The position numbers and the translations under genes were made by a program. Below, in pieces: positions 34,329-45,451 of a stretch of 64,000 nucleotides of DNA (within the stretch, counting starts at the first letter, position 1; each line of letters starts with the position of its first letter). This stretch comes from Prosapia bicincta (lineage: Eukaryota; Arthropoda; Insecta; Hemiptera; Cercopidae). The notes below the pieces were generated by a model. It did not search any database. It saw only the letters and a list, made by a program, of their open reading frames with translations, and was not told the DNA's origin. The DNA lies in NCBI GenBank assembly GCA_036971475.1, contig JBAIZL010000002.1, positions 353,990,082-354,054,081 of the forward strand. Reading direction: 5' to 3'.

Positions 34329-35301
34329 TTGCGTAACTCGAACAACCGGGCTAATATCCCACATGTTTCGGGACATATGAGTATCGAGTGCGTGGTCAAA
34401 GAACCCGTCTTGGAAATAAGGAGCGACCACATTACTCGAACGTTTGCACCTGACCAGGCCCACCAAACTATGATGGAATGGTCAGGGGCAGTAACATCGG
34501 GAGCTCAGATCTGGTACACAGATTGCTCCAAGATGGACTTCGGCACTGAATCGGGGGTGTATTGTAAAAACCCAAGGGTAAAACTAGTTTTTTCCTTGGA
34601 GAGGCATACCTCTGACTTTCAGGCCGAAACATATGCTATAAATGCCTGTCTGGGAGAGATAATTAGGGGGAAACACGGGACCCGGATTGCTATTTTCTCC
34701 GACAGTCAGGCAACAATTAAAGCACTAAACGGACATGTGGTCACCTCGGCCATAGTCAGGGAGTGCCTAAATAACCTACAAGCCCTGGCAAAGTACAATC
34801 AAATCAAGATAGGCTGGGTGCCAGGCATAGGGGAATATGTGGAAATGAAGCCGCAGATGCGCTGGACAGAGAAGGGTTCTTCGACTCTCTTATTGGACCG
34901 GAGCCGGCGGTAGGTAATTCCAAATCCATGGTCAAGATTGCAGTGCAAAGGTGGGTGGCTGAAAGACACTGTGAGCACTGGATCAGGGCTGAAGGGATGA
35001 GACAAAGTAAGCTAACCCTTAGGAAACCTTCCTTGGGGCTGCAGAAGAGTCTCGTCTACTCACGGTACACTGTGGACTAAGGAAACATTTGCATAAAATG
35101 GGTATCTACAAAGATGAACCAGTGTGCAGATTATGCGGTCAAGAACTGGAGACTGCCACACACATCATTTATAGATGTGAAGCACTTGCCGAGAGTCGCT
35201 TCAACCTCTTTGGTGATAGTACAGCTCTGGTGGATGCTGAAGGTAAAACACTAGTCAGGAAACTCCTAAACCTGGTAAGAGGAAAAGGGCTATTTGACTA
35301 G
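34329..35301 (+). pseudogene. LINE RNase H domain and zinc-finger-like C-terminus
   Basis: The open stretch 34329-34913 contains RNase H blocks IWYTDCSKMDFG (D65), DFQAETYAI (E100) and IAIFSDSQATIKAL (D125), then IGWVPGIG. After a +1 shift the frame reads GNEAADALDREG (fourth catalytic D), so all four catalytic acids can be traced. A stop follows SRYTVD near 35080. The last part, 35089-35301, reads VCRLCGQELETATHIIYRCE, a C-x2-C...H...C motif common after RNase H in this LINE group, and ends GKGLFD. A run of about 12 C at 34267-34278 just upstream also disrupts the frame. Confidence 0.9.
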
Positions 35302-35379
35302 ATCAGGGAGGTGCGTACAATATACCTTAAGGTAGTAGTGCTTCGGGTAGTTTTAACCCGCTCCCAAGTTGTAAAAAAA

Positions 35380-35392
35380 TAGAGTTTATGTT
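35380..35392 (+). repeat. Target-site duplication, right copy (13 bp)
   Basis: TAGAGTTTATGTT directly after the AAAAAAA end of the LINE, identical to 30076-30088. Confidence 0.92.
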
Positions 35393-37335
35393 TAATTTTA
35401 GGCTTTGTATGGTTCCTACTTGGAGTTGAAATGTACATAAGAAGTTTTTTTTACATAATCAATTTTCCTTAAACAATCTCTCTCTTTTAATTAGTTTTAA
35501 AAATCAACAAAAATAACAATAATATTTATTAACACAATAACTGTTCCCATAAGATGTAAGCAGTAGCTTTAAAGTAGTTTAACCTTCTTCAGGGTATGCC
35601 ATGAAAGGCAGCGAAGTAAAAACAAATAGGTTGGTTAGGTAGACTATTATATATTAGCGTGATATATTCAAATACATTTCCTTAATCAGTTACTATATTT
35701 TTCATTATGAATGAAAAAATCTATTTGGTTACTACGTTTAGAATGAAATAGGTCAATCCTTACGTGACTAGAATTTAGTGACAATAGCTTCAAGGCAGAA
35801 CTGCTTCCCCTACCCCATTCAAAATATACTGTTACTACTGGCATCAGAAATAGAAAGACATGAGTTGCCCCTAAATTATAACAGCACGCTTTACATAATC
35901 CATTTTACTAATGTGTTATGGTAGTTGCTCAAGGAAAAGAAGATTACACTATTTTGTATTAACATGGCTAAAAGCCACTGCTTACTGATTTATTCTTATC
36001 AGTTGTTCACAGCATTAAATAATGCGCTGACATAGCGCGAATCGCGTCTGCTGAATAAATCAGTAAGTAATGTTTTTTTCCAAGTTAATACCAAAAAGTT
36101 TAATCCATACGAAAACCTCAATATATAAAATACAAAAACTGTAAGTTTGAAAAGAAGGTTACATGATCAGATAACTTATCCAAGAATATAAAACGTATGG
36201 ATAACCACCAACATGGAGAAAAGAATATATGTTAATTGATTCCATCGTCACGTGAGCTACTAACTTATAACTAAAAAATAACATAAAAATAACACAAAGA
36301 TATGGAATATCAACACAATGGAACAGTATGAGATACACAAACATTTAAAACTACACCCTACAAACATGCTCAACACCCAATTACATCATAATTCACTTAC
36401 ACTTTTTAACATCATAACCCCTAATATTCACCAAAATACACCTACATCCCCACCCTAATATCCCACCCCGTTTCTAATACAAAAACCAAGAAGTAGGTTA
36501 CAATCTGAGTTAAGAATGGGGTACATCTCCTGATACCGCAGTCCTCACAAAAGATAAAATTAAGTACTACTATAGGCAAGTTAACATATTTACTAGTGTT
36601 ATTAGTTAAAATTATATGTACATGGGGAGTAGTGTGAGAGTAGGGAATGAGAGAAACCTCTGAAAGGATCAATGCATTTGAAGATTACAAATATTTATTA
36701 TTAATTACATCATTTTTAACTTGAGCTGCTAGTTAGCACAGTACTGTATTTACTTTCTTACTTGATAAGTAAGAATGCCCTACTACAGGCAAGTGTCTCA
36801 TATTAATATAGAAATAACAGACCGAATAAAGAAAGTGGAAATATTAATAGGAGTTTGATACTAAGGCAAAAAAAATATAAACAGGAATAAAAAATATAAA
36901 TTGCATAAGTATATACCAAATTAACGAGTACCACAATCTGTAACTTCTGACAATAAAAATCGACCTTTGGAGAAACCTAGATGAAGTTTTGAGTTGTGCT
37001 ATAACAAAATAGTTAGAAAGGTTATAGAACACTGTGATATCATACAACAGATAAAGGAAAACCCATCCTGGTAACATCCCGCTCAGAGAATGCAAGCAAA
37101 AGAATTCAAAGTTATCTCATATATAGGCACTCAGAGAATGGTTAAAAAGAAGATAAGGGAAGATGAAGTGATCAGAAAGACTCCATAAGACACTGCCTGA
37201 GAAAGTTTCCTACCCCTGGGAACTGAAAGAACATATATATTAATATACATTATGACTTTTAATAACTGAGTTATATTACTTATACTGCTATGAAAAGTTA
37301 TAAAACACTAATCGTTTATTAAATTGTTCCCATGT
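35393..37335. other. AT-rich sequence, no supported gene
   Basis: Many short open frames, none with motif or codon bias. No repeat recognised. Confidence 0.5.
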
Positions 37336-37339
37336 ATTT

Positions 37340-40300
37340 ATATTGCATATAATGATGCTGCTCACATTCCTTACAACAACGCAGTACGTTACCCCTTGAA
37401 GTATGCCATGCTTTGCTCCTATGTCTCATACTCTCTCTGCGAGGGGGCCCCTAGCTCGTCTTACCTCAACAACATTGATGAGCAAAGCACATATTGATGC
37501 TGCTGACATTCGTTATAAAAACAGTACGTTACCCCTTGAAGTATGCCATAACTTGCTCTAATGTCTTTTACACTCTCTGCGATTGGGCGCCTAGCTCATG
37601 TAAACCTCTTAAATGCATCGTCTTACCTCCCCAACATTGTTGATCATGGCAAATAATGATGCTGCTCACATTCGTTACTAACAACGCAGTACGTTACCCC
37701 TTAAAGTATGCAATACCTTGCTCCAAAGTCTAGTTCTCTCTCTGCGAGGGGGCGCCTAGGTCGTGTAACCATCTTAAATGCATCAAGACTTATCTCTCCA
37801 TCATTGTTGAGCAGAGCACATAATGATGCTGGTAACATTCGTTACAACTACGCAGTACGTTACAACTAGGAGTATTCCATACCTTGCTCCAATGTCTAGT
37901 ACTCTCTCTGCGAGGGGGCGCCTAGCTCGTGTAACCACCTTACACGCATCGTCTTACCTCACCAACATTGTTGAGCAGAGCACATAATGATGCTGCTAAC
38001 ATTCGTTACAACAACGCAGTACGTTACCCCTTGGAGTATTCCATACCTTGCTCCAATGTCTAGTACTCTCTCTGCGAAGGGGCGCCTAGCTCTAGCTCGT
38101 GTAACCATCTTACACGCATCGTCTTACCTCACCAACATTGTTGAGCAGAGCACATAATGATGCTGCTCACATTCCTTACACCACGCTGTATGTTACACTT
38201 TGAAGTATGTTATAACTTGCTCCAATTACTTGTACTCACTATTCAAGGGGGCGCCTAGCTCGTGTAACCAACTTAAATGCATCGTCTTACCTCACCAACA
38301 TTGTTGAGCAGAGCACATAATGATGCTGCTCACATTCCTTACATCAAGCTGTATGTTACCCTTTGAAGTATGCCATAACTTGCTCCAATTCGAGCTCCAA
38401 ACATTGGTTACAACAACGCAGTACGCTACCCCTTGAAGTATGCCATACCTTGCCCCAATGCCTTGTACTCTTTCTGCGAGGGGGGCGCCTAGCTCCTGTA
38501 ACCACTGTAAATGCATCGTCTCACCTATCTAACATTGTTGAGCAGAGCACATAATGATGCTGCTCACATTCGTTACAACAACGCAGTACGTTACCCCTTG
38601 AAGTATGCCATACCTTGCCCCAATGTCTAGTACTCTCTCTGCGAGGGGGCGCCTAGCTCTAGCTCGTGTAACCATCTTACACGCATCGTCTTACCTCACC
38701 AACATTGTTGAGCAGAGCACATAATGATGCTGCTCACATTCCTTACATCACGCTGTATGTTACCCTTTGAAGTATGTCATAACTTGCTCCAATTACTTGT
38801 ACTCACTATGCAAGGGGGCGCCTAGCTCGTATAACCAACTTAAATGCATCGTCTTACCTCACCAACATTGTTGAGCAGAGCACATAATGATCCTGCTCAC
38901 ATTCCTTACATCACGCTGTATGTTACCCTTTGAAGTATGCCATAACTTGCTCCAATTCGAGCTCCAAACATTCGTTACAACAACGCAGTACGCTACCCCA
39001 TGAAGTATGCCATACCTTGCCCCAATGCCTTGTACTCTTTCTGCGAGGGGGGCGCCTAGCTCCTGTAAAGACTGTAAATGCATCGTCTCACCTATCTAAC
39101 ATTGTTGAGCAGAGCACATAATGATGCTGCTCACATTCGTTACAACAACGCAGTACGTTACCCCTTGAAGTATGCCATGCCTTGCTCCAATGTCTAGTAC
39201 TCTCTCTGCGAGGGGGTGCCTAGCTCATGTAATCATCTTATATGCATCAAGTCTTACCTCTCCAACATTGTTGAGCAGAGAACATAATGATGCTGCTCAC
39301 ATTCGTTACAAAAACCCTACGTTACCGTTTGAAGTGTGCCATACCTTTGCTCCAATATCTTGTACTCTCTCTGCGAAGGGGCGCTTAGCTCGTGTAACCA
39401 TCTTAAATGCATCAAGTCTTATCTCTCCATCATTGTTGAGCAGAGCACATAATGATGCTGCTAACATTCGTTACAACAACGCAGTACGTTACAACTAGGA
39501 GTATTCCATACCTTGCTCCAAAGTCTAGTTCTCTCTCTGCGAAGGGGCGCTTAGCTCGTGTAACCATCTTAAATGCATCAAGTCTTATCTCTCCATCATT
39601 GTTGAGCAGAGCACATAATGATGCTGCTAACATTCGTTACAACAACGCAGTACGTTACAACTAGGAGTATTCCATACCTTGCTCCAAAGTCTAGTTCTCT
39701 CTCTGCGAGGTGGCGCCTAGCTCGTGTAACCTTCTTAAATGCATCAAGTCTTATCTCTCCAACATTGTTGAGCAGAGCACATAATGATGCTGTTCACATT
39801 CGTTACAACAACGCAGTACGTTACCCCTTGAAGTATGCCATACCTTGCCCCAATGCCTTGTACTCTTTCTGCGAGGAGGGCGCCTAGCTCCTGTAACCAC
39901 TGTAAATGCATCGTCTTACCTATCTAACATTGGTGAGCATAGCACATAATGATGCTGCTCACATTCGTTACAACAACGCAGTACGTTACCCCTTGAAGTA
40001 TGCCATACCTTGCCCCAATGTCTAGTACTCTCTCTGCGAGGGGGCGCCTAGCTCTAGCTCGTGTAACCATCTTACACGCATCGTCTTACCTCACCAACAT
40101 TGTTGAGCAGAGCACATAATGATGCTGCTCACATTCCTTACATCACGCCTTATTTTACCCTTTGAAGTATGCCATAACTTGCTCCAATTCGAGCTCCAAA
40201 CATTCGTTACAACAACGCAGTACGCTACCCCTTGAAGTATGCCATACCTTGCCCCAATGCCTTGTACTCTTTCTGCAAGAGGGGCGCCTAGCTCCTGTAA

Positions 40301-41520
40301 CCACTGTAAATGCATCGTCTCACCTATCTAACATTGTTGAGCAGAGCACATAATGATGCTGCTCACATTCGTTACAACAACGCAGTACGTTATCCCTTGA
40401 AGTATGCCATACCTTGCCCCAATGTCTAGTACTCTCTCTGCGAGGGGGTGCCAAACTCACTTAATCAGCTTATATGCATCAAGTCTTACCTCTCCAACAT
40501 TGTTGAGCAGAGCACATAATGTTGCTGTTCACATTCGTTACAATAGCGCTGTATGTGTCCCCTTGAAGTACGCCATACCTTGCTCCAAAGTCTAGTTCTC
40601 TCTCTGCGAGGTGGCGCCTAGATCGTGTAACCATCTTAATTGCATCAAGTCTTATCTCTGCAACATTGTTAAGCAGAGCACATAATGATGCTGTTCACAT
40701 TCGGTACAATAGCGCTGTATGTGTCCCCTTGAAGTACGCCATACCTTGCTCCAAAGTCTAGTTCTCTCTCTGCGAGGTGGCGCCTAGATCGTGTAACCAT
40801 CTTAAATGCATCAAGTCTCATCTTTCCAACATTGTTAAGCAGATCACATAATGATGCTGTTCACATTCGTTACAATAGCGCTGTACGTTACCCCTTGAAG
40901 TTCGCCATACCTTGCCCCAATGCCTTGTACTCTTTCTGCGAGGAGGGCGCCTAGCTCGTGTAACCATCTTAAATGCATCAAGTCTTATCTCTCCAACATT
41001 GTTGAGCAGAGCACATAATGATGCTGTTCACATTCGTTACAACAACGCAGTACGTTACCCCTTGAAGTATGCCATACCTTGCCCCAATGCCTTGTACTCT
41101 TTCTGCGAGGAGGGCGCCTATCTACCGTAACCACTGTAAATGCATCGTCATACCTATCTAACATTGGTGAGCATAGCACATAATGATGCTGCTCACATTC
41201 GTTACAACAACGCAGTACGTTATCCCTTGAAGTATGACATACCTTGCCCCAATGTCTAGTACTCTCTCTGCGTGGGGGTGCCAAACTCATGTAATCATCT
41301 TATATGCATCAAGTCTTACCTCTCCAACATTGTTGAGCAGAGAACATAATGATGCTGTTCACATTCGTTACAACAACGCAGTAAGTTACCCCTTGAAGTA
41401 TGCCATGCCTTGCTCCAATGTCTTGTACTCTCTCTGCGAGGTGGCGGCTAGCTCGTGTAACCATCTTAAATGCATCGTCTTAACTCTCCAACATTGTTAA
41501 TCAGAGCAGATAATGTGGCC
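37340..41520 (+). repeat. Satellite array, ~165-bp monomer, about 24 units
   Basis: The block CACATAATGATGCTG recurs at about 37348, 37488, 37650, 37817, 37981, 38151, 38314, 38548, 38718, 38881, 39115, 39281, 39446, 39612, 39778, 39943, 40113, 40347, 40513, 40680, 40845, 41012, 41178 and 41343. The usual spacing is 163-170 bases. Each monomer holds AACGCAGTACGTTACCCC, a CTCTCTGCGAGG block, GCGCCTAGCTCGTGTAACC and CCAACATTGTTGAGCAGAG. Three units are 234 bases long through an internal partial duplication. Open frames on both strands are copies of the monomer and not genes. Confidence 0.97.
37981..39114 (+). repeat. 567-bp higher-order repeat, two copies
   Basis: Monomer lengths run 170, 163, 234 from 37981 to 38547 and again 170, 163, 234 from 38548 to 39114. 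Both blocks share the long third unit with ATTCGAGCTCCAAACATT(G/C)GTTAC. A third, shorter version (170, 234) lies at 39943-40346. This is higher-order organisation inside the satellite. Confidence 0.9.
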
Positions 41521-41859
41521 AAGAGAAATACAGCCCCAAATAATGGTAAAAATCCATATTGAAAAACTATAAAAAGAGTATATTATTTATTTCACAACGT
41601 ACCATAACATAGTAAACTAATTAACTGTTTAGATAGCTTGGCAGGAAGAAAAGATAAAAATAGGAGAAATGATAAAGTTAGAACATATGTAGTGGGAAAA
41701 ATAGTAGAAAATAAGAGAAACTGCTGATGTATAAAAATTCTCATGGGTATATGTATATATATCTTTTACACAGCTCAATTAAATATCTCACTCAATCTTG
41801 GATCCTCGAGTAAACTCTAGATGTCATTATATCAGAATTAAATAATTGCTATTATTCTA

Positions 41860-42490
41860 TTTATTATAATTCCTAATAACAATAGCATTACTTTTGTCTG
41901 CTTTTACCGCAATCAAATTATTATTGTAATTTTCGTTTAATATTAATAATTTCTGAATATTTTTTCTTGTATGAAACATTAACCTCACTGTTTTTAATAA
42001 TTTTCTTTAATTCATACCTTGCTGCAATCCTAGTATCTTCTTGTATGTTATCATCTAATTTACTAATAGCCAATTCAGTATCCATTATGACATTATTAAT
42101 GTCTTTCATAATATTTCTCTTTAAGTTGACTTTATTATTTTCTAAAATTTTTAGTTCACTACTATTAAATGTAATTTGTGATAGATTAACCACATGAGGA
42201 TGAAAATTATGATATTTAACTACAATTTCTTCTTTTCTTTTATATTCAAATTTCAAATTCTCAAGTTGTTTATTTATATTGTTTATTTTTATAGTTCTAA
42301 TCTGATTTACATGTGTTATTATTTTATTATATTTTTCTTCCCATTTCAAGTTATGCATAAAAAAAGCTAACTTTAAATGTAATTTATATAATTCATTAGT
42401 TGAAATATTTTTCTTTTTATATAAATTCTTTATATCATATTTCATCCATAATTTTTCTGCCTGTTTGCAAAGATTTTTGTGCTGTATCAC
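41860..42490 (-). pseudogene. Penelope-like element, N-terminal part up to the RT start
   Basis: The open stretch 41921-42490 is lysine/asparagine-rich and includes HPHVVNLSQITFNSSELKIL, matching the VVNLS...L...E...L segment upstream of RT in Penelope-like elements. After the stop the adjacent frame reads NNLIAVKADKSNAIVI (about 41875-41925), matching the first RT motif (L...KADKGN..VI) of that group. Nothing of RT beyond this is seen before the satellite edge. The sequence lies downstream, on the minus strand, of one arm of the inverted repeat at 42798-42990. Confidence 0.75.
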
Positions 42491-42797
42491 TTTTATTCTT
42501 AATTATAATTTTGGCATATTTGGGAATTATATGATTTATAATGCATTGCGTTTTAAAATAAATATTGCAATTAACATTCATTAATTGGATTTTACATTTT
42601 TCAAACGGATTTAAATCTTTGATGAAGCAGCATTACAAATATTAACAGAAAACATATTATAAATCAGTATAAAATCTAGTAAATTAACAAACTAATTAAT
42701 AAATACAAAATATAAAACAAAATACAATATATAAAGCAAGAAAAAACATGACCTAAACACACCACTTATACACAAAAAAACCTTGTAAGGCAAAAAT

Positions 42798-42990
42798 ATG
42801 TAGAATATCAAATATGTCTTCCTGTTAGAATTATTGTTAAGATTAAATAATATACACTAATTACAGGAATAATTTATTGAATAATACACTCAAAACTTTT
42901 CGTTGGTTGACATTACCAACATCCTCAGGCATTATAAAAGAATGATAAAAGAACTGTCTAACAAATATGAAGCTACTAGATAAGGCATTC
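42798..42990 (-). repeat. Penelope-type terminal repeat, left arm (inverted)
   Basis: About 193 bases that are roughly 90% identical to the reverse complement of 43681-43877. Orientation places it just upstream of the minus-strand Penelope N-terminal frame. It contains the hammerhead-like core described separately. Confidence 0.9.
42898..42928 (-). ncRNA. Hammerhead-ribozyme-like core, left arm (candidate)
   Basis: On the minus strand CTGAGGA (42922-42928) is followed by TGTTGG, a short loop, CCAAC and GAAA (42898-42901). CUGANGA, a hairpin and GAAA is the order of the hammerhead core. Penelope-like terminal repeats are known to carry hammerheads. One extra T before the stem, and the lack of a clear stem III and cleavage site, keep this uncertain. 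Confidence 0.4.
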
Positions 42991-43153
42991 CTTTGAGCAA
43001 TGAAAATAAAATGAGGGAAAAAACATAATATACCAGATAGCCGTAGAAAATGGTTACAAAAAGAAAACAGTAGATAAATTAAGTTATAATATATTACAAA
43101 AACAAATAAAAAATAATATTAATTACAAAAGTAGTAATAATAATAATACTGTA

Positions 43154-43645
43154 TTGAGTACTTTTACTTATACTGGTTTTGAAATAAAAAAATATTTTAG
43201 TAATAAAAACATAAAAATTACATATACAACTAATAATATAATCATAAATATAATTAACCATAATAATAATATAAATAGTAGGCCTACACATGAGAAAAAT
43301 GGAGTTTATAAATTAGAATGTGAATTTTGTAATAAAGTTTATAGAGGACAAACAAAGAAAAAATTGAAAGTAAGGTATAATGAACATTTTAATGCTTTTT
43401 TAAAACCAAATATTTATAAGTCTAATTTCGCTACCCATTGTATTATTAATAATCATATGTTTCCTAATATACATAATATGAAAATTATAAAAGATATAAA
43501 TAAAGGGTTAAAAATGCACGTATAAGAAGCTTTTGAAATTTACAAGCATAATATTGATAACAAATTGATAGATGTACAAATTCAAATACGTTCTAAATCC
43601 CATACTATATTCAATATATATAATGTTGTGGCAGCAGTGGAATAG
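43154..43645 (+). pseudogene. Penelope-like element C-terminus with GIY-YIG endonuclease
   Basis: The frame reads STFTYTGFEIKKYFSNKN, then GVYKLECEFCNKVYRGQTKK, VRYNEHFNAF, FATHCIINNHMFPNIHNMKI and IKDINKGLKMHV, a stop (TAA, 43523-43525), and in the same frame EAFEIYKHNIDNKL to a final TAG at 43643-43645. GVY...C..C...Y.GQT, R..EH and the glutamate region after the stop are the GIY-YIG nuclease pattern of Penelope-like elements, which cuts target DNA. The nonsense codon falls just before the conserved glutamate segment. RT is missing upstream. The terminal repeat follows at 43681. Confidence 0.85.
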
Positions 43646-43680
43646 GTTTGGCAATATTGTAATAGATTTGGCAACTGTGT

Positions 43681-43871
43681 AATGCTTTATGTAATAGCTT
43701 CATATTGGTTAGACAGTTGTTTTATCGTTCTTAGTATTGTAATTCCTGAGGATGTTGGTAATGTCAACCAACGAAAAGCTTCGAGTGTATTATTCAATAG
43801 ATTATTCCTGTAATTAGTGTATATTATTTAATCTTAAAAATAGTTCTAACAGGAAAACATATTTGATATTC

Positions 43872-43877
<6 letters not shown>
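43681..43877 (+). repeat. Penelope-type terminal repeat, right arm
   Basis: Reverse-complement match of 42798-42990, directly downstream of the GIY-YIG frame, as expected for the 3' terminal repeat. Ends in a TA microsatellite. Confidence 0.9.
43746..43776 (+). ncRNA. Hammerhead-ribozyme-like core, right arm (candidate)
   Basis: CTGAGGA (43746-43752), a hairpin with GTTGG and CCAAC arms, then GAAA (43773-43776). Same core as in the left arm and equally incomplete outside it. Confidence 0.4.
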
Positions 43878-43943
<66 letters not shown>

Positions 43944-43945
43944 AG
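43872..43945 (+). repeat. (TA)n(TG)n microsatellite
   Basis: About 45 bases of TA followed by about 20 of TG, at the end of the Penelope-type terminal repeat. Confidence 0.95.
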
Positions 43946-44037
43946 AGTGTGAGTACATATATACACTTGCGTTCATGATGACCTATATAATGCAAATTTA
44001 CTTGATGACGTATTCCTGAAGTAGTGATGAGTTGGAT

Positions 44038-44850
44038 GGCACGTAAAAAGACATTATATTTGGGGCCGCTTTCACGTTTCGTTTATCTTTACTCTTTTGA
44101 GATGGTCCTATGTTACCAATCAAGGATAACCTGTTGCCATCCAGGTTGTTCCTAAGTCCGGTGAAGCGATTTGTTTACCTGATACATGGCACGTAAATGG
44201 GGACATTACATTTCGGTTCATTTCAGGTTTCGTCCATCGTTAGTCCTTTGAGTATGGTCCAATGTTTCCACTCCAGAAAAACCTGTTGCTATCCAGGTTC
44301 CTCATAACTTTGGTGAAACGATCTGATTACCTAATACATGGCACGTAGACGGGAACATTACATTTCGGTTCATTTCAGGTTTCATCCATCGTTAGTCCTT
44401 TGGGTTTGGTCCAGTGTTCCCACTCCAGGATAAACTGTTGCTATCCAGGTTGCTCATAACTTTGGTGAAACGATGTGTTTACCGCTTACATGTCAGGAAA
44501 AAAACATTACATTTCGTCAACTTCTAGACGACTATTGGATCCTTCGTGATCCAGCTTGTCCCTTACTTTCGTGAAAAGACCTGTTTACCTCTTACATGTC
44601 ACGTAAATAGACATTACATTTCGTCAACATTTAGACGTCTATTGGATCATCCGTTACCCAGCTTGTCTCTTACGTTAGTGAAAAGATCTGATTACCTCGT
44701 ACATGGTACGTAACTTTGCATTACATTTCGAACATTTGTAGTTTTTGGGGTCAGGCCTACATTGATGCTCTAGGATACCCAATCAGCTTTCAGATATTTC
44801 TTTGTTTGCTGAAGATATGTGCTTACTTCTTGCATGGCACATATCTTTGC
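44038..44850 (+). repeat. Tandem repeat, ~150-bp then ~107-bp units
   Basis: The ACATGGCACGTAA block recurs, with variants, near 44038, 44188, 44340, 44491, 44598, 44705 and 44836. Spacing is about 150 for three units and then 107, 107 and 131. Units carry CATTACATTTCG, CCTGTTGC(C/T)ATCCAGG and TTAGTCCTTTG-type text. An open frame at 44716-45009 is part of this repeat. Confidence 0.88.
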
Positions 44851-45005
44851 ATTAAATTTTATACATACGTAGTCTTTAAAGTTAGGTCCTTCGTAACCGC
44901 CGCGGAATCCTCTGTCGGCATCCCGGTTCTTCCCCCACACATGGCATCTACATTTGGTCCATTTCTAGTCCTTAGGGTTAGGTACTACGTAGGCGATCAA
45001 TCATC

Positions 45006-45007
<2 letters not shown>

Positions 45008-45054
<47 letters not shown>

Positions 45055-45073
45055 TTTATCATTTTTTTATATC

Positions 45074-45144
<71 letters not shown>

Positions 45145-45160
45145 TATACATATATATGAA
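45008..45160 (+). repeat. (TA)n microsatellites with a short (TG)n
   Basis: TA run at 45008-45038, TG run to about 45054, then TA again from 45078 to about 45158. Confidence 0.97.
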
Positions 45161-45396
45161 AGAAAAAGTTTTTTGTACATTTGCAAGTAAGTATAGTTTA
45201 ACAAGTTAGTAAACTTCAGCTTATATTTATATACTTTTATAGTTTTTAAAAATACTATAGGCATTTTCTGGTTCAGCAATCTACTAATGTTTATTACATT
45301 GCTGCCCATTGTTTCTCATTTTTCTGGGCAGTGATTTATAACTATTTTCACACGTTAATAATTTGATAAATGAATAATTATTATGTAAATTTACAG

Positions 45397-45451
45397 TTGC
45401 AAACAGTCACACCAGATCCAAAGGGTGAAACAGCTAGGAATTGTGAATATG
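45397..45451 (+). CDS. Candidate upstream exon of the gene at 45.9-47.1 kb
   Basis: A 55-base segment bounded by a good acceptor (AAATTTACAG, ending 45396) and a good donor (GTAAGC from 45452). Two of three frames are open. In the second frame it ends in phase 0 and could join the next exon. A strong acceptor TTTTGTTTTAG ending at 45718 could instead lead to a very short terminal exon. No start codon or signal peptide was found nearby, so the 5' end of the gene is unknown. Confidence 0.35.

Larger units (their letters stand above)
30089..35379 (+). mobile_element. End-to-end LINE of an RNase H-bearing clade (LOA/I-like), 5.3 kb
   Basis: A complete-looking insertion of 5291 bases between identical 13-bp duplications. 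The order is: 5' region, ORF1, AP-endonuclease, EN-RT linker, reverse transcriptase with YADD, RNase H, zinc-finger-like C-terminus, and a short 3' end finishing in AAAAAAA. This is the architecture of the I/LOA/R1 group of LINEs. FLDIEGAFNN and LSLLLWSLVVDNL in RT favour a LOA-like relative. GC content is clearly higher than in the flanks. Frameshifts and stops in every part show it is inactive, although the exact duplications suggest moderate age. Confidence 0.92.

Noticed and set aside
37340..41520. Many 60-125 codon open frames on both strands of the satellite
   Set aside because: They repeat with the monomer period and appear on both strands; they are repeat shadows and not genes.
37340..41520. 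CRISPR-like array of regular repeats
   Set aside because: The whole monomer repeats, there are no unique spacers, units are ~165 bp and the context is eukaryotic.
41921..42490. A host coiled-coil gene
   Set aside because: The VVNLS segment and following KADKSN motif identify it as a Penelope-like element N-terminus.
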